Assembly: GCA_017654935.2 (NCBI GenBank)
Contig: CM065683.1
Location: 2,202,340 to 2,266,339 of the forward strand
Reading direction: 5' to 3'
Length of the DNA stretch: 64,000 nt
From: Phymorhynchus buccinoides
Lineage: Eukaryota; Mollusca; Gastropoda; Neogastropoda; Raphitomidae
Shown here: piece after piece, positions 33,765 through 43,866 of the stretch
How the letters are laid out: each line of letters starts with the position of its first letter
Numbering within the stretch: position 1 is the stretch's first letter
Notes under the pieces: model-generated
The model's input: the letters and a program-made list of their open reading frames with translations, nothing else
Database searches by the model: none
Told to the model about the DNA's origin: nothing
Position numbers and translations under genes: made by a program

Positions 33765-34045
33765 GGAGATATCCCTCGTGGGGATACTGGGGGGTCTTTT
33801 GTAAAAATAGTTATCCCACCTTCTGGAAGTTCTATTTCTTGTAGCTTCCTCTAATCTGTCACTTCTTTGACTTGCCTCTGCCTTTTTCCTTTTGCTTAGT
33901 GTCGTCTGCTGTCCTTCTGCATCGCTGGTCCATTCTGCCTTTGTTCTGGGAACTGTTATTGTTATTTCGTAGTTAGGCGCATAGCGGCAGCATGACGCAT
34001 CTGCGTTCATTCGTGCGACAGGAGCAATCAACGAAGAGGAAGAAA
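33765..34045 (+). repeat. interspersed repeat, family R
   Basis: This copy has CTGGGGGGTCTTTTGTAAAA, CCTTCTGGAAGTTCTATTTC and GGCAGCATGACGCATCTGCG. It is diverged and shorter than its neighbours. Confidence 0.75.
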
Positions 34046-35170
34046 GGGAGGGGGCGAGTCGAAGTCGAACATTTTAATGAATAGGCCTCACTGCCCGTAT
34101 CATGTGGGAGGGTGGGGAGGGTGATTACATGAGCAGATCTGCCACTTGCTCCGATTTCAGAGGAGCAGCTCAGATATGTTGAGCATTGCTCCTAGCTCCT
34201 CTTGCAACCTCCCCAGCTCCTATATTTTAAAATCTGTCTTGTATACATTTTCCACTCAATTTCACAACAAAGAGCATGCATTCAAAGCACCAGCTAATGG
34301 ACATCTAAGGGTCAGCATGAGACAGTGAGGGGCTACACCAAGCATAGGCCTATCTCAGGCTAAATGACCAACAAATATTGTAGATTGGTCAATATTTCTT
34401 TCTCTAAAATGGATCTCAAATTGACAATGGTCAATATTTCTTACTCTAAAAATAAGTAAAATGGATCACAAACTGACAAAAACGACTGCATGTTTGAAGA
34501 ACAAAAGAGAAGGCCGCACATTTCGAAGTGGCAATGGATTTTACTGGGGGGCCAGTGCCAGCCCCTAGATTCTCGCTCCTCTTTTTTATTCTCAGAATGT
34601 GGCAGGTCTGCATGAGGCATAATAACATGATTATGAAAACATCCCATCATTTGAAATGTAAACACAAACAACCAAGGAAATAATGAATAGACAAACCAAC
34701 CAACACACACACCCAAATATTAATAGATGAATGACTAAACACAGAAATAAGTAAATAATTAGGGCCAATAATTAATTAAATAAATAATTAAATTACCCAC
34801 TATTTCATCAAACAGTTAAACAAACAAACAACCATAATTTGTGAAATGATAATAGAAAATAATACTCAGCAATCAACCAGCTACTATTTATCAACATAAA
34901 TAAATCAAACTGTAATCTGAGGAGTAATTGCCACAGTTGACGATTTAAGCATGAACCAATCTACTAGTCATGTGATAGATAAATCAATTGGTTAATTTTA
35001 TCAACTAACATATAAATCAAATGAATAAACAATCAATCAACCGCCCTTTAATTTTCCTGTAAACAAAACAAACATTAGGGAGGGGGAGAGGGAGGGGGAG
35101 AGGGAGGGGGAGAGGGAGGGATAGAGAGAGGGGGCACACAGGGACCGTAGCCAGTCATTGACAAATAAAC
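34046..35170. other. intronic, AT-rich, nothing recognised
   Basis: A phrase of about 50 bp ending in GGTCAATATTTCTT..CTCTAAAA occurs twice (34388 and 34429). A GGGGGAGAGGGAG repeat lies at 35078-35125. I see no coding sequence. Confidence 0.5.
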
Positions 35171-35172
35171 AG

Positions 35173-35510
35173 ATAATAATAATAATAATTAATAATGCTT
35201 ATATAGCGCATAATCTTGCTAAGCAACTCAATGCGCTTTTCACTCACCATTCGTACAAACATTTCTAACAGACTGGTTCACGTATCCTCACCATACATCT
35301 CTATGAAAATGAATACATTAGATAATGCATTGCATATAATCATAACACAACACACTAACACCCACCTCCCTTCAACCCCCCCACCCCACCCCATACGCCC
35401 ACGCCCACGCGTTAACCTCACACTCAGCGTCAATGAGCTGGAACTGGAAGAGAAGAGTGGGGAAAGGATCGTAGATTTTACAGGGAGAAAGCTTTCCTGA
35501 AGAAGTGGGT
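35173..35510. mobile_element. short LINE/SINE-type tail fragment
   Basis: ATAATAATAATAATTAATAA is followed by TGCTTATATAGCGCATAATC, the tail type seen at 16735 and 36178. A CA/CCCAC-rich stretch follows. No coding part survives. Confidence 0.5.
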
Positions 35511-35524
35511 TTTTAGGTGGGACT

Positions 35525-35845
35525 ATCCGCCCGTGGGGATACCGGGGGGTCTTTTGTATAAATAGTTTATCCCACCTTCTGGAAGTTCTGTGCTTGTAGC
35601 TTCCTCTAATCTGTCACTCTCTTTGACTCTGCCTTTTCCCTTTGCTTACTGTCATCTACTATCTTTCTGCCTTACCGGTCCATTCTCCTGCCTGTTTTTT
35701 CACGAAACGCTTTCAAAAAAACTTTTCCTCCAGCCGAAGTCGGACTTGCTGGGCCTAATTATTTCTTAGTTAGGCACATAACGGCAGCATGACGCATCTG
35801 CGCTCATAATTGACAGGAAACTGTCTGAGCGATCGAAGATGAAGT
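35525..35845 (+). repeat. interspersed repeat, family R
   Basis: This is the best-preserved copy in this part: TACCGGGGGGTCTTTTGTAT, CCTTCTGGAAGTTCTGTGCT, CCGAAGTCGGACTTGCTGGG, GCAGCATGACGCATCTGCGC. It ends about 70 bp before the macro exon. Confidence 0.8.
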
Positions 35846-35915
35846 TGGGACTTGAATGAAGGAAGAGTGGACTGAGATGACGGAGCTCTCACTTTGCCCT
35901 TGGCTCTGTGGGCAG

Positions 35916-36170
35916 TACAACGTGCTGGTCAACTCGTCCAATGCCAGCCTGAACATGAGCAACGGTCAGGTGGCGCGGGCTCTACTGGCCGCCGGCGGTC
36001 CAGAAATCCAGCAGGAGCTCCTGGAGAAGTACCCCAATGGGCTGAGCGTCGGTGAGGTGGCCGTCTCCGGCCGGGGCAAGAAAGCCGGCGAGGGCAAGAG
36101 TACGCTGTTGTGCGAAAAGCTTCTGCATTGCTGTCTGCCCGAGGAGAAAGATGCAGGGAAAATAGCTGCT
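35916..36170 (+). CDS. PARP14-like macro domain, first half
   Basis: The 255-nt, 85-codon exon in phase 0-0 starts after CTCTGTGGGCAG. It reads YNVLVNSSNASLNMSNGQVA, then RALLAAGGPEIQQELLEKYP, NGLSVGEVAVSGRGKKAGEG and ...LLHCCLPEEKDAGKIAA, before the donor GTGAGTA. This is the macro-domain signature: DV(L/I)VN..N..L....G.(V/I)..ALL..GG.E.Q.E, then G.V..T/S, then LH...P. Macro domains bind ADP-ribose and in some proteins hydrolyse it. PARP14-like proteins carry several of them before WWE and PARP catalytic domains. The usual upstream GD(I/L)T strand was not found, so an exon between 33377 and 35916 is missing or unrecognised. Confidence 0.85.
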
Positions 36171-36174
36171 GTGA

Positions 36175-36268
36175 GTAGTAATAATAATGATAATAATACT
36201 TATATAGCGCTTTTTATCGAGCACAAAACACTTTAGAATCAGCATTGAAACACTCACATACGCACACA
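36175..36268. mobile_element. LINE/SINE tail fragment, duplicated
   Basis: ATAATAATGATAATAATACT TATATAGCGCTTTTTATCGA GCACAAAACACTTTA recurs at about 36828-36900 within the tandem array. The fragment was therefore present before that duplication step. Confidence 0.7.
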
Positions 36269-36536
36269 TAAGCTGGCGACAGACTATGTTACTGCCTCAT
36301 ATGACTCGATCAGGTCGTGACGTAGACCAAATTTTGTTTCACGCACAGAAGAGGTCACAAGCCATCTGACTCGATCAGACTCGATCAGTGAAATTTAGAA
36401 CCCGCCCTATTCGGCCCTGTCACCTGACTGGGCCCGACTGAGTCAGACTGATCGAGAATGATGGTATGCAAATGAGGTGAAACGTCACGACCTGATCGAG
36501 TCACATGAGGCAGTCACATAGTCTGTCGCCGGCTAT
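36269..36536. mobile_element. foldback MITE, family G (about 50-bp inverted ends)
   Basis: AGCTGGCGACAGACTATG.. CTGCCTCATATGACTCGATC AGGTCGTGACG at the left is inverted at the right (CGTCACGACCTGATCGAGTC ... CATAGTCTGTCGCCGGCT). The interior has further GACTCGATCAG repeats. It is inserted within the exon-end array and has no coding capacity. Confidence 0.85.
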
Positions 36537-37341
36537 ACGCGCAACAGACACAGACACATGTTCATGCACATACTGATGTGCGAAAAAGCTGCTGTACTGC
36601 TGTCTGTCCGAGGAGAAAGATACTGGGAAAATAGCTGTGGTGAGTAACAGTGTGGGTGTGGATGATGAGTACCGTAATTGAGCGATTATGAAAGCTCAGT
36701 GATGTGTGGGGGGTGTGTGGATAGTGAGTAAATAAATGATTAAGAAGACTCACTGATGTGCGAAAAGCTGCTGCATTGCTGTCTGCCGGAGGAGAATGAT
36801 ACAGGAAAAATAGCTGCTGTGAGTAAGAATAATAATAAGAAGAAACGGACACTTATATAGCGCTTTTTATCGAGCACAAAGCACTTTACAATCAGCATTG
36901 AAACACTCACATACGGCACACACACACGCACAACAGCAGACACACACGCATGTACGTGCACGTACTGATGTGCGGAAAGCTTCTGCATTGCTGTCTGCCG
37001 GAGGAGAAAGATACTGGGAAAATAACTGCTGTGAGTAACAGTGTGGGTGTGGGTGTGTAGATGGTCAGTAAGTTAGTGATTAAGAAGGTTCTCTGATGTG
37101 TGAAAAAGCTGCTGTACTGCTGTCTGCCGGAGGAGAAAGATACTGGGAAAATAACTGCTGTGCGTAACAGTGTGGGTGTGGGTGTGTAGATGGTGAGTAA
37201 GTTAGTGATTAAGAAGGTTCTCTGATGTGTGAAAAAGCTGCTGTACTGCTGTCTGCCCGAGGAGAAAGATACTGGGAAAATAGCTGCTGTGAGTAACAGT
37301 GTGGGTGTGGGTGTGTAGATGATGAGTCAATGAGTGATTAA

Positions 37342-37543
37342 CCCTTTCGCCGCCAGCCATTTTTTTACCCAAATTATCCAATAAACTTGCATTGGGTAAA
37401 GATAATATTTTGTCTGAAATATTGGGGATTCCTTTACTACATGCTTAAAAAAAAAAGGCCTATCCTTAACTCCCCAAATCAAGAACACAAGTAGAATTCA
37501 AGGTTTTTACTGACATGGGTGTTCAATCATTGTGGTGAAAGGG
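37342..37543. mobile_element. piggyBac-type MITE with TTAA target duplication
   Basis: TTAA at 37338-37341 is followed by CCCTTTCGCCGC. At the other end GGTGAAAGGG is followed by TTAA at 37544-37547. CCCTTT inverted ends next to TTAA are typical of piggyBac family elements. Neighbouring array units at 37080 and 37209 show the uninserted site TAGTGATTAAGAAGG, which confirms insertion at TTAA. The 202-bp element has no transposase. Confidence 0.88.
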
Positions 37544-37633
37544 TTAAGAAGGTTCGCTGATGTTTGAAAAAGCTTCTGCACTGCTGTCTGCCGGAGGAGA
37601 AAGATACTGGGAAAATAGCTGCTGTGAGTAAGA

Positions 37634-37637
<4 letters not shown>

Positions 37638-37702
<65 letters not shown>
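37638..37702. repeat. (GA)n microsatellite
   Basis: About 30 GA units follow the last exon-end copy. Confidence 0.95.
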
Positions 37703-37705
<3 letters not shown>

Positions 37706-38299
37706 TGTGTGCGTGCGTGCGCGTGTTAGCACACTGTTCAAAGAAGCAGCAATCAAATAACAATCAACGCAATTGCTGGGGTGCATGTGGGTGTGCCTGA
37801 AGCCTGAACAAAGGGCTCTGTAACATGATATCATTCTTTTGTACATTGGGTTTCGGCAAGAAAGTTCAGGCAAAAGTTTTGGTCACTGCAGGAACCCATG
37901 CAGTAGACGATTTTTTGGAAAAAAATAGGGGAGAGCATTTCGTGAAAATTAGAGTTGTTTACCTCCATTATTCGGTCAAATACCATAGCGACAATGCAAC
38001 AATGGCGTCAAGGCTTGAAAGCGCGGGATGCGAGTCAGCGACTTGCAAACATTTTGTAGAAAAATAAGGGGTGACCAGTTGATACAAAGTGATAGAACTT
38101 GCAAACTGTGACGTAAAAATATAAATGACATCAATTTCAGAATCACGCACTGCGTTCCACATGCTGTGTGTCTCCTCAAACACAAGAAGCGAGGGCTGGG
38201 GGTTTACCTGATGGCAGAGTAGCTTCCCCTGTTTGACCGATTGAATTAGGCAAGATAACTCCTACACACCATGAAATTACTCCCCTTAATTATTTCCGA
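37703..38299. other. intronic, nothing recognised
   Basis: Short frames without homology are present. A phrase near 37910 (TTTTTGGAAAAAAATAGGGG) is loosely repeated at 38050 (TTTTGTAGAAAAATAAGGGG). Confidence 0.5.
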
Positions 38300-38625
38300 A
38301 CTTCTTCTTCTGCGTTCCCAGGCCATATGGCCATAATGGGTAAGGTATGTATGTGTCCGGTTTTCAGTTTTCACTGGTCTCCCCGCTGCGTACAGCTGAC
38401 ACATTCCGATTTCGGAGGAGCTCAAGGAAGAAAATTATTTTGATTTTTTTTGTGGAAAAATTGCAGGAGAATGGGCCAATAAGTAAGAAAGATAGTAGAT
38501 GATAGAAAGCAAAGGGAAAAGGCAGAGTCAAAGAGAGTGGCAGATTAGAGGAAGTTACAAGCACAGAACTTCCAGAAGGTGGGGGAACTATTTTTACGAA
38601 AGACCCCCCCGGTATCCCCACGTGG
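38300..38625 (-). repeat. interspersed repeat, family R (with 3' block)
   Basis: On the minus strand it carries GGGGGTCTTTCGTAAAAATA, CCTTCTGGAAGTTCTGTGCT, then GCTCCTCCGAAATCGGAATG and GGCCATATGGCCTGGGAACG. This matches the order at 45047-45372 on the plus strand. It ends about 40 bp before the acceptor of the next macro exon. Confidence 0.8.
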
Positions 38626-38662
38626 AGATTTCCGAGCAATTCCTATGTTCTCCTCCCAACAG

Positions 38663-38884
38663 GCTGTGGAGGGGACGGTGATCAAGTGTTTGGCTGAAAC
38701 GGAAAAGCTGGGCCTGACCTCCGTGGGCTTCCCCTCCCTGGGAACAGGCAACCTGAAGTACCCGCCCGCCATAGTGGCACGGTCCATGTTCAAGGCCGTC
38801 CTGACTTACGGGCGACAGAACCCCTCCACGTGCATCTCCGACGTCAACTTCATTCTGTACAAGAAGGACGAGGCCCTCACCAAG
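38663..38884 (+). CDS. PARP14-like macro domain, second half
   Basis: The 222-nt, 74-codon exon in phase 0-0 follows TTCTCCTCCCAACAG and ends before GTACGT. It reads AVEGTVIKCLAETEKLGLTS VGFPSLGTGNLKYPPAIVAR SMFKAVLTYGRQNP..CISD VNFILYKKDEALTK. This is the macro-domain C-terminal half, with the (S/A).(A/G)FP..GTGN..YP loop that contacts the diphosphate of ADP-ribose and the final V.F.L...D strand. It directly continues the fold from exon 35916-36170. Confidence 0.9.
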
Positions 38885-38939
38885 GTACGTTCAGGGGAAT
38901 ACCCTATCGTAGTTGGGTTTTTTGTTTTTGTATTTCGTA

Positions 38940-40432
38940 CAGTGGAACCTCCCTTATAGGACCTTCAAAAATCATCCCAATCGCCCCACAAAACAAGGGG
39001 TCCCAGGGACTCCTTCACTTACAGTACAGAGGGTCCTAGAGGCGGGATAGAGGGTCCCAATCGCCCCACAAAACAAGGGGTCCCAGGGACTCCTTCACTT
39101 AAGTACAGAGGGTCCTAGAGGCGGGATAGAGGGTCCCAATCGCCCCACAAAACAAGGGGTCCCAGGGGCTCCTTCACTTAAGTACAGAGGGTCCTAGAGG
39201 GTCCCAATCACCCCACAAAACAAGGGGTTCCAGGGACTCCTTCACTTACAGTATAGAGAGTCCTAGAGGCGGGACAGGGCTCCCAATCGCCCCACAAAAC
39301 AAGGGGTCCCAGGGACTCCTTCACTTAAGTACAGAGGGTCCTAGAGGCAGGATAGAGGGTCCCAATCGCCCCACAAAACAAGGGGTCCCAGGGACTCCTT
39401 CACTTAAGTATAGAGGGTCCTAGAGGCGGGATAGAGGGTCCCAATCGCCCCACAAAACAAGGGGTCCCAGGGACTCCTTCACTTAAGTACAGAGGGTCCT
39501 AGAGGCGGGATAGAGGGTCCCAATCGCCCCACAAAACAAGGGGTCCCAGGGACTCCTTCACTTACAGTACAGAGGGTCCTAGAGGCGGGATAGAAGGTCC
39601 CAATCGCCCCACAAAACAAGGGGTTCCAAGGACTCCTTCACTTACAGTATAGAGGGTCCTAGAGGCGGGACAGGGCTCCCAATCGCCCCACAAAACAAGG
39701 GGTCCCAGGGACTCCTTCACTTACAGTATAGAGGGTCCTAGAGGCAGGATAGAGGGTCCCAATCGCCCCACAAAACAAGGGGTCCCAGGGACTCCTTCAC
39801 TTACAGTACAGAGGGTCCTAGAGGCAGGATAGAGGGTCCCAATCGCCCCACAAAACAAGGGGTCCCAGGGACTCCTTCACTTACAGTATAGAGAGTCCTA
39901 GAGGCGGGACAGGGCTCCCAATCGCCCCACAAAACAAGGGGTCCCAGGGACTCCTTCACTTACAGTATAGAGGGTCCTAGAGGCGGGATAGAGGGTCCCA
40001 ATCGCCCCACAAAACAAGGGGTCCCAGGGACTCCTTCACTTACAGCATAGAGGGTCCTAATAGGCGGGACAGGGCTCCCAATCACCCCACAAAACAAGGG
40101 GTCCCAGGGACTCCTTCACTTACAGTATAGAGGGTCCTAATAGGCGGGACAGGGCTCCCAATCGCCCCACAAAACAAGGGGTCCCAGGGACTCCTTCACT
40201 TACAGTATACAGGGTCCTAATAGGTGGGATAGAGAGTCCTAGAGGCGGGACAGGGCTCCCAATCGCCCCACAAAACAAGGGGTCCCAGGGACTCCTTCAC
40301 TTATAGTATAGAGGGTCCTAGAGGCGGGACAGGGCTCCCAATCGCCCCACAAAACAAGGGGTCCCAGGGACTCCTTCACTTACAACATAGAGGGTCCTAG
40401 AGGCGGGATAGGGGTCCCAGTGGCATTGCGAA
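38940..40432. repeat. 80-bp minisatellite array, about 18 copies
   Basis: The unit of 78-80 bp contains CCCAATCGCCCCACAAAACA, AGGGGTCCCAGGGACTCC and TTCACTTACAGTACAGAGGG TCCTAGAGGCGGGATAG. The left edge begins inside ACAGTGGAACCTCCCTTATA GGACCTTCAAAAATCATC, the terminus of the family H foldback element, so the array seems to have grown from such an element. It is intronic. Confidence 0.93.
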
Positions 40433-40567
40433 CGCTGAGAATAATTTTTCTAGTGCATCCCTGCGACCCCCTGCACATTCTTTTAGAGGGTCCTGTAGAA
40501 TATTAGTAAGCGCAGCGCCACCCTTTTTTGAGGTGAGGGGGGTGAGGAGGGGGAAGGTGGACTTGGA

Positions 40568-40865
40568 AAACCTAGTTGTTGTTCCATGGCTTAAAGACTC
40601 CAGGGATCATCACAACAGCTGAAGCACTTGAACACTATGGTACAAATACACCAACTAGGGATGAGAACATTACGTGTGTGACCGTTTTTGATTACCCCGC
40701 CACATTGGCAGCCACGCTCCGATTTCAGAGGATTTTGGACTGATGATGTTATGCTAGGAGCTTACCATGGCTTAAGACAACCCCCGCTTAACTATGCATG
40801 GTATAACAACATTTTGATGTAGCCTTGGTGTTCTAGCTAATGTCAGTTGATCTGCCAAGGCAAGG
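40568..40865 (+). repeat. interspersed repeat, family S
   Basis: TTAAAGACTCCAGGGATCAT, AACACTATGGTACAAATACA, ATGAGAACATTACGTGTGTG, CACGCTCCGATTTCAGAGGA and GTTATGCTAGGAGCTTACCA occur in order. The same phrases occur inverted at 48463-48760. It has no coding capacity that I recognise. Confidence 0.8.
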
Positions 40866-40933
40866 ACAAGCAGGTCAAACATCTAATGGAATGGAATTTT
40901 GTCTAGGTTTTGCTATAAGCAATGGATAGAGTG

Positions 40934-41001
<68 letters not shown>

Positions 41002-41540
41002 TAATTGAATTGAATGAATTTTATTTATAGAGGGTAATAGAATAAGCAATAACATGCTTTTTTACATCCAGCCCTCTGGATTTTTTTTTTTTACAAATAT
41101 AAAAGTAGAAATGAAAAGGGGAAATGAGCAAAGACAAAGCAATATAAAGCATGCAAAATACAACCCTATATAGTAGCACAACAATAACAAAATCAAACCT
41201 AATATTATTAACTATACTCATTTTTAACATGCATAAATTAAGAAGTAAGCGCATACACACGGGGAAAAAAAACAATCCTACTTTTCATACTCATCTTTAA
41301 CATGCACAAATTTAGAAGTGCACAAACACATGACAAAAACCAATCCTAATCTTACTTTACATACTCCTCTTCAAAATGTACTTGTTTGAAAGGGAAACCA
41401 TGCATGTAATAAAGTCAAACCTTGGTCTACTTTACCTACTCATCTTAACATGCACAATTTTAAATGTAAATATATGTATCTAGAGAGAGAGGGAGACAGA
41501 GGGAGAGAGAGGGAGAGAATTAAAACGTGTTTGTTTTGTG
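40866..41540. other. intronic with (GA)n tract
   Basis: A GA microsatellite lies at 40938-40999. The following AT-rich sequence repeats TTTACATACTC..CTT..AACATGCAC-like phrases three times (41214, 41281, 41356), suggesting an old tandem duplication. No gene is seen. Confidence 0.6.
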
Positions 41541-41544
41541 GCAG

Positions 41545-41602
41545 GTGTTCGAAGCTGAGGAAAAAATCCTCAAAGACACGATCAAAGTCCGTCAACCAGC
41601 AG
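41545..41602 (+). CDS. PARP14-like linker exon
   Basis: The 58-nt exon follows TTGTTTTGTGGCAG and precedes the donor GTCAGT. It reads VFEAEEKILKDTIKVRQPA plus one base. It continues phase 0 from the macro exon, as expected for the short helix and linker after a macro domain (V.F.L...D..V...F...E). It ends in phase 1, which the next exon's AG completes as Glu. This exon lies outside the palindrome and is not duplicated. Confidence 0.75.
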
Positions 41603-41678
41603 GTCAGTTTAAATTGAAATTAGGGTAGTAGTACGAACGATAACACAATGGTGTTGATCTGTGTTATGGAATGGAAGA

Positions 41679-41684
41679 GAGAGA

Positions 41685-41738
<54 letters not shown>

Positions 41739-41875
41739 GAGAGACACTCAGACAGAGAGAGAGACAGACAGACAGAGAGAGACACTCAGACAGAGAGAGA
41801 GACAGACAGAGAGAGAGAGACAGAGAGAGACAGACAGAGAGAGAGACAGACAGAGAGAGAGACAGAGAGAGAGTG
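41679..41875. repeat. (GA)n/(CAGA)n microsatellite
   Basis: GAGA and CAGACAGA runs include a near-duplicate phrase GAGAGACACTCAGACAGAGA at 41738 and 41777. Confidence 0.95.
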
Positions 41876-42207
41876 GGATTCATTACGGGAACGACGGTTT
41901 AAATAAACATTGAAGAAATAAGAAAATATAATTCCTTTATAAGTCATCAGTCATAAGTTTCTGTATTGTCCATTGGCATTGTACAACGCACATGGAAACT
42001 TGTCTTCCACCGTGTAAAATAAAAATATTAAATAAAAGTATGAAGCATAAATTTACATTAACAAATATGTAACTCTCACACCACACCCAATCATTCATCC
42101 GCTCTCCGCTATCTTGCTCACTCATCATGCAACCCACCACCACTTCCGCCTTCATTTAACCCTTTTCTTTTTTCCTTCCTTTCCTCCTTTTTTCCTTGTT
42201 CCTTTTC

Positions 42208-42232
42208 TCCCCCCCCCCCCCCCCCCCCCCCT
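42208..42232. repeat. poly-C run
   Basis: About 22 C follow CTTTTTTCC-rich sequence. The exact length is likely to be unreliable. Confidence 0.9.
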
Positions 42233-42283
42233 TTATGTTGTCTAATAATGCACTACTTCAGCTATGTCTGCAAGTATGCCAGT

Positions 42284-42461
42284 ACAGTGAAACCTCCTTT
42301 ATAAGACCTCCCATTGTAAGACTCCCTCCCACATAAGACCTACTTCTCTAAGACATTGCCCTTCTTTGTAAGTATTAAAATTACCTCCCTTATAAGAATC
42401 CCTCCCTTATAAGACCTCATTTTGGATGATTTTTGAAGGTCTTTAAGGGAGGTTCCACTGT
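42284..42461. mobile_element. foldback MITE, family H (ACAGTGGAACCTCC ends)
   Basis: ACAGTGAAACCTCCTTTATA AGACCT at the left is inverted at the right (AGGTCTTTAAGGGAGGTTCC ACTGT). The interior holds several TATAAGACCTCCC-like repeats. The palindrome's left boundary (42418) falls inside its right arm, and the right boundary (63713) carries only that same part. Confidence 0.8.
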
Positions 42462-42648
42462 TCTGCAAAGCAGAGGGAAGAGACCCCCCCACACAAAATA
42501 ACCCACCCCAACAATATGTACACTAACAATGGGACTCTCAGTGATATGCGGGGAGGGGGTCCTAATAATGTTGGACGAGTGCAGTGGTAGCATTGCCAAG
42601 GATGAGGAAATAGTTTTAGCTCCATTTTGAATAAGCTTGTACATATAT

Positions 42649-43052
42649 TACCGCAATTTACGGCCCATAAGGCGACAGCGCATAAGGCGCACCCCCTGCT
42701 TTTTAAAATAAATCGTAATTTGAACACAGATAGGGCGCATACACCCCATTAGGCGCAAAGAGACCAAAGAAATCAAAAAAAGGAAGAACGAAAACGATCA
42801 GCGAAAGTAACATCATTACAGGGCCAGTGACGGAAGTGGAAGCCTAACTATATAACTATATTTTAATGCAATGTGAGTGAACTGTTGTCGGTTTGTTGTG
42901 GAAGCTACCAGAGCATGGTGAGTTGTTCATTTCAACTCTCGACCCCCTTACTTTTTTCTGTTTAGAGTATAGAAAGGGCGCATGCGCCGGATTGGGCGCA
43001 GGGGTCAAAGTTCAGTAAAAACGTTGCGCCTAATAGGCCGTAAATTATGGTA
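42649..43052. mobile_element. foldback element, family E (TACCGYAATTTACGGCC ends)
   Basis: TACCGCAATTTACGGCCCAT AAGGCG at the left and GGCCGTAAATTATGGTA at the right are inverted copies. The interior is rich in GGCGC and TTTAGG-like motifs. It is a non-autonomous DNA element, mirrored at about 63064-63482. It has no recognisable transposase. Confidence 0.8.
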
Positions 43053-43120
43053 ACTACAAGTACATTGCAATACGAATGCATATAATTTATTATTATTATT
43101 ACATTATAATATTAATACAT

Positions 43121-43700
43121 ACCGTAATTTTCGGACTATAAGGCGATATTTTGTTCTCCAATTTCGACCTATGTGCCTAATAAACGAGGGCGCCCTATTA
43201 GGGAACAAAATAGTGAGAAGAGAGGCAACGATTGCCGTACTCAGTACAGTCTACTGTGAGTCACAACATCGAAAGTGGTCACTAGTCACCGATACGACTA
43301 ATACTCACGCTAAAATGCTTCCAAATCCCTATTATCATCCGAGATACCGTCCAACAGATGCCATAACCCTTCATTGGATGCAAAAAGCATTGTTGTAGAG
43401 CTTAAAATGCCAGAATTCTACCAGTTTTTGCGAAGTAAAGTCGAAACACAACAACCGGATGTCACAAAAATGGAAGTTTGATTATTTGAGAAGGGAGCCA
43501 ACTCTCGTTTATGACAGCAGTAATGGCGGTCGGTAAGCGTTTACCTGACGTGTACAGGCTTCAAATTTCAACTTTCTTTTGCGAGGTGTGTATCGCCTTA
43601 TAAACGAGGGCCCTTTTACTTTAATTTTTTCAGATTGTTCTTGAAAATTGACATATTCGCCTTATACACAGCAGCGCCTAATGATCCGAAAAATATGGTA
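43121..43700. mobile_element. foldback element, family E, longer copy
   Basis: ACCGTAATTTTCGGACTATA AGGCG at the left pairs with CGCCTAATGATCCGAAAAAT ATGGT at the right, and inner TAATAAACGAGGGCGCC blocks recur. It is a related second member next to the one at 42649, mirrored at about 62430-62997. Confidence 0.75.
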
Positions 43701-43730
43701 TATATAACGTTTAATGTTAGATTATGTTCT

Positions 43731-43866
43731 AATAGGGCATTTGCCATGGGCGTTGATACTGTGGATCAGACTACTAAATTGTGTTTTGCCCATAGTTGTG
43801 GTGACCTCTTTAATTCAACTCTCTCAGTGAAATTCAGGATGGCCCACCCGTGGCAAATGCCCTATT
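43731..43866. mobile_element. MITE, family D
   Basis: AATAGGGCATTTGCCATGGG and GTGGCAAATGCCCTATT ends are the same as at 17935-18087. It is mirrored at 62272-62407. Confidence 0.85.

Larger units (their letters stand above)
36107..37630 (+). repeat. tandem copies of the macro exon 3' end plus donor
   Basis: Seven copies of a phrase of about 70 bp (TGTGCGAAAAGCTGCTG ... GAGGAGAAAGATACTGGG AAAATAGCTGCT GTGAGTAA) lie at about 36107 (the true exon end), 36572, 36754, 36969, 37100, 37230 and 37560. Each keeps a GTGAGTA-type donor (one copy reads GTGCGTA), while none of the extra copies keeps an upstream acceptor that I recognise. Several have an extra A (GAAAAAGC) that shifts the frame. Spacer sequence (CAGTGTGGGTGTGG...TAGTGATTAAGAAGG) is repeated with them, so this is a local tandem duplication of exon end plus intron start. 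Confidence 0.88.
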
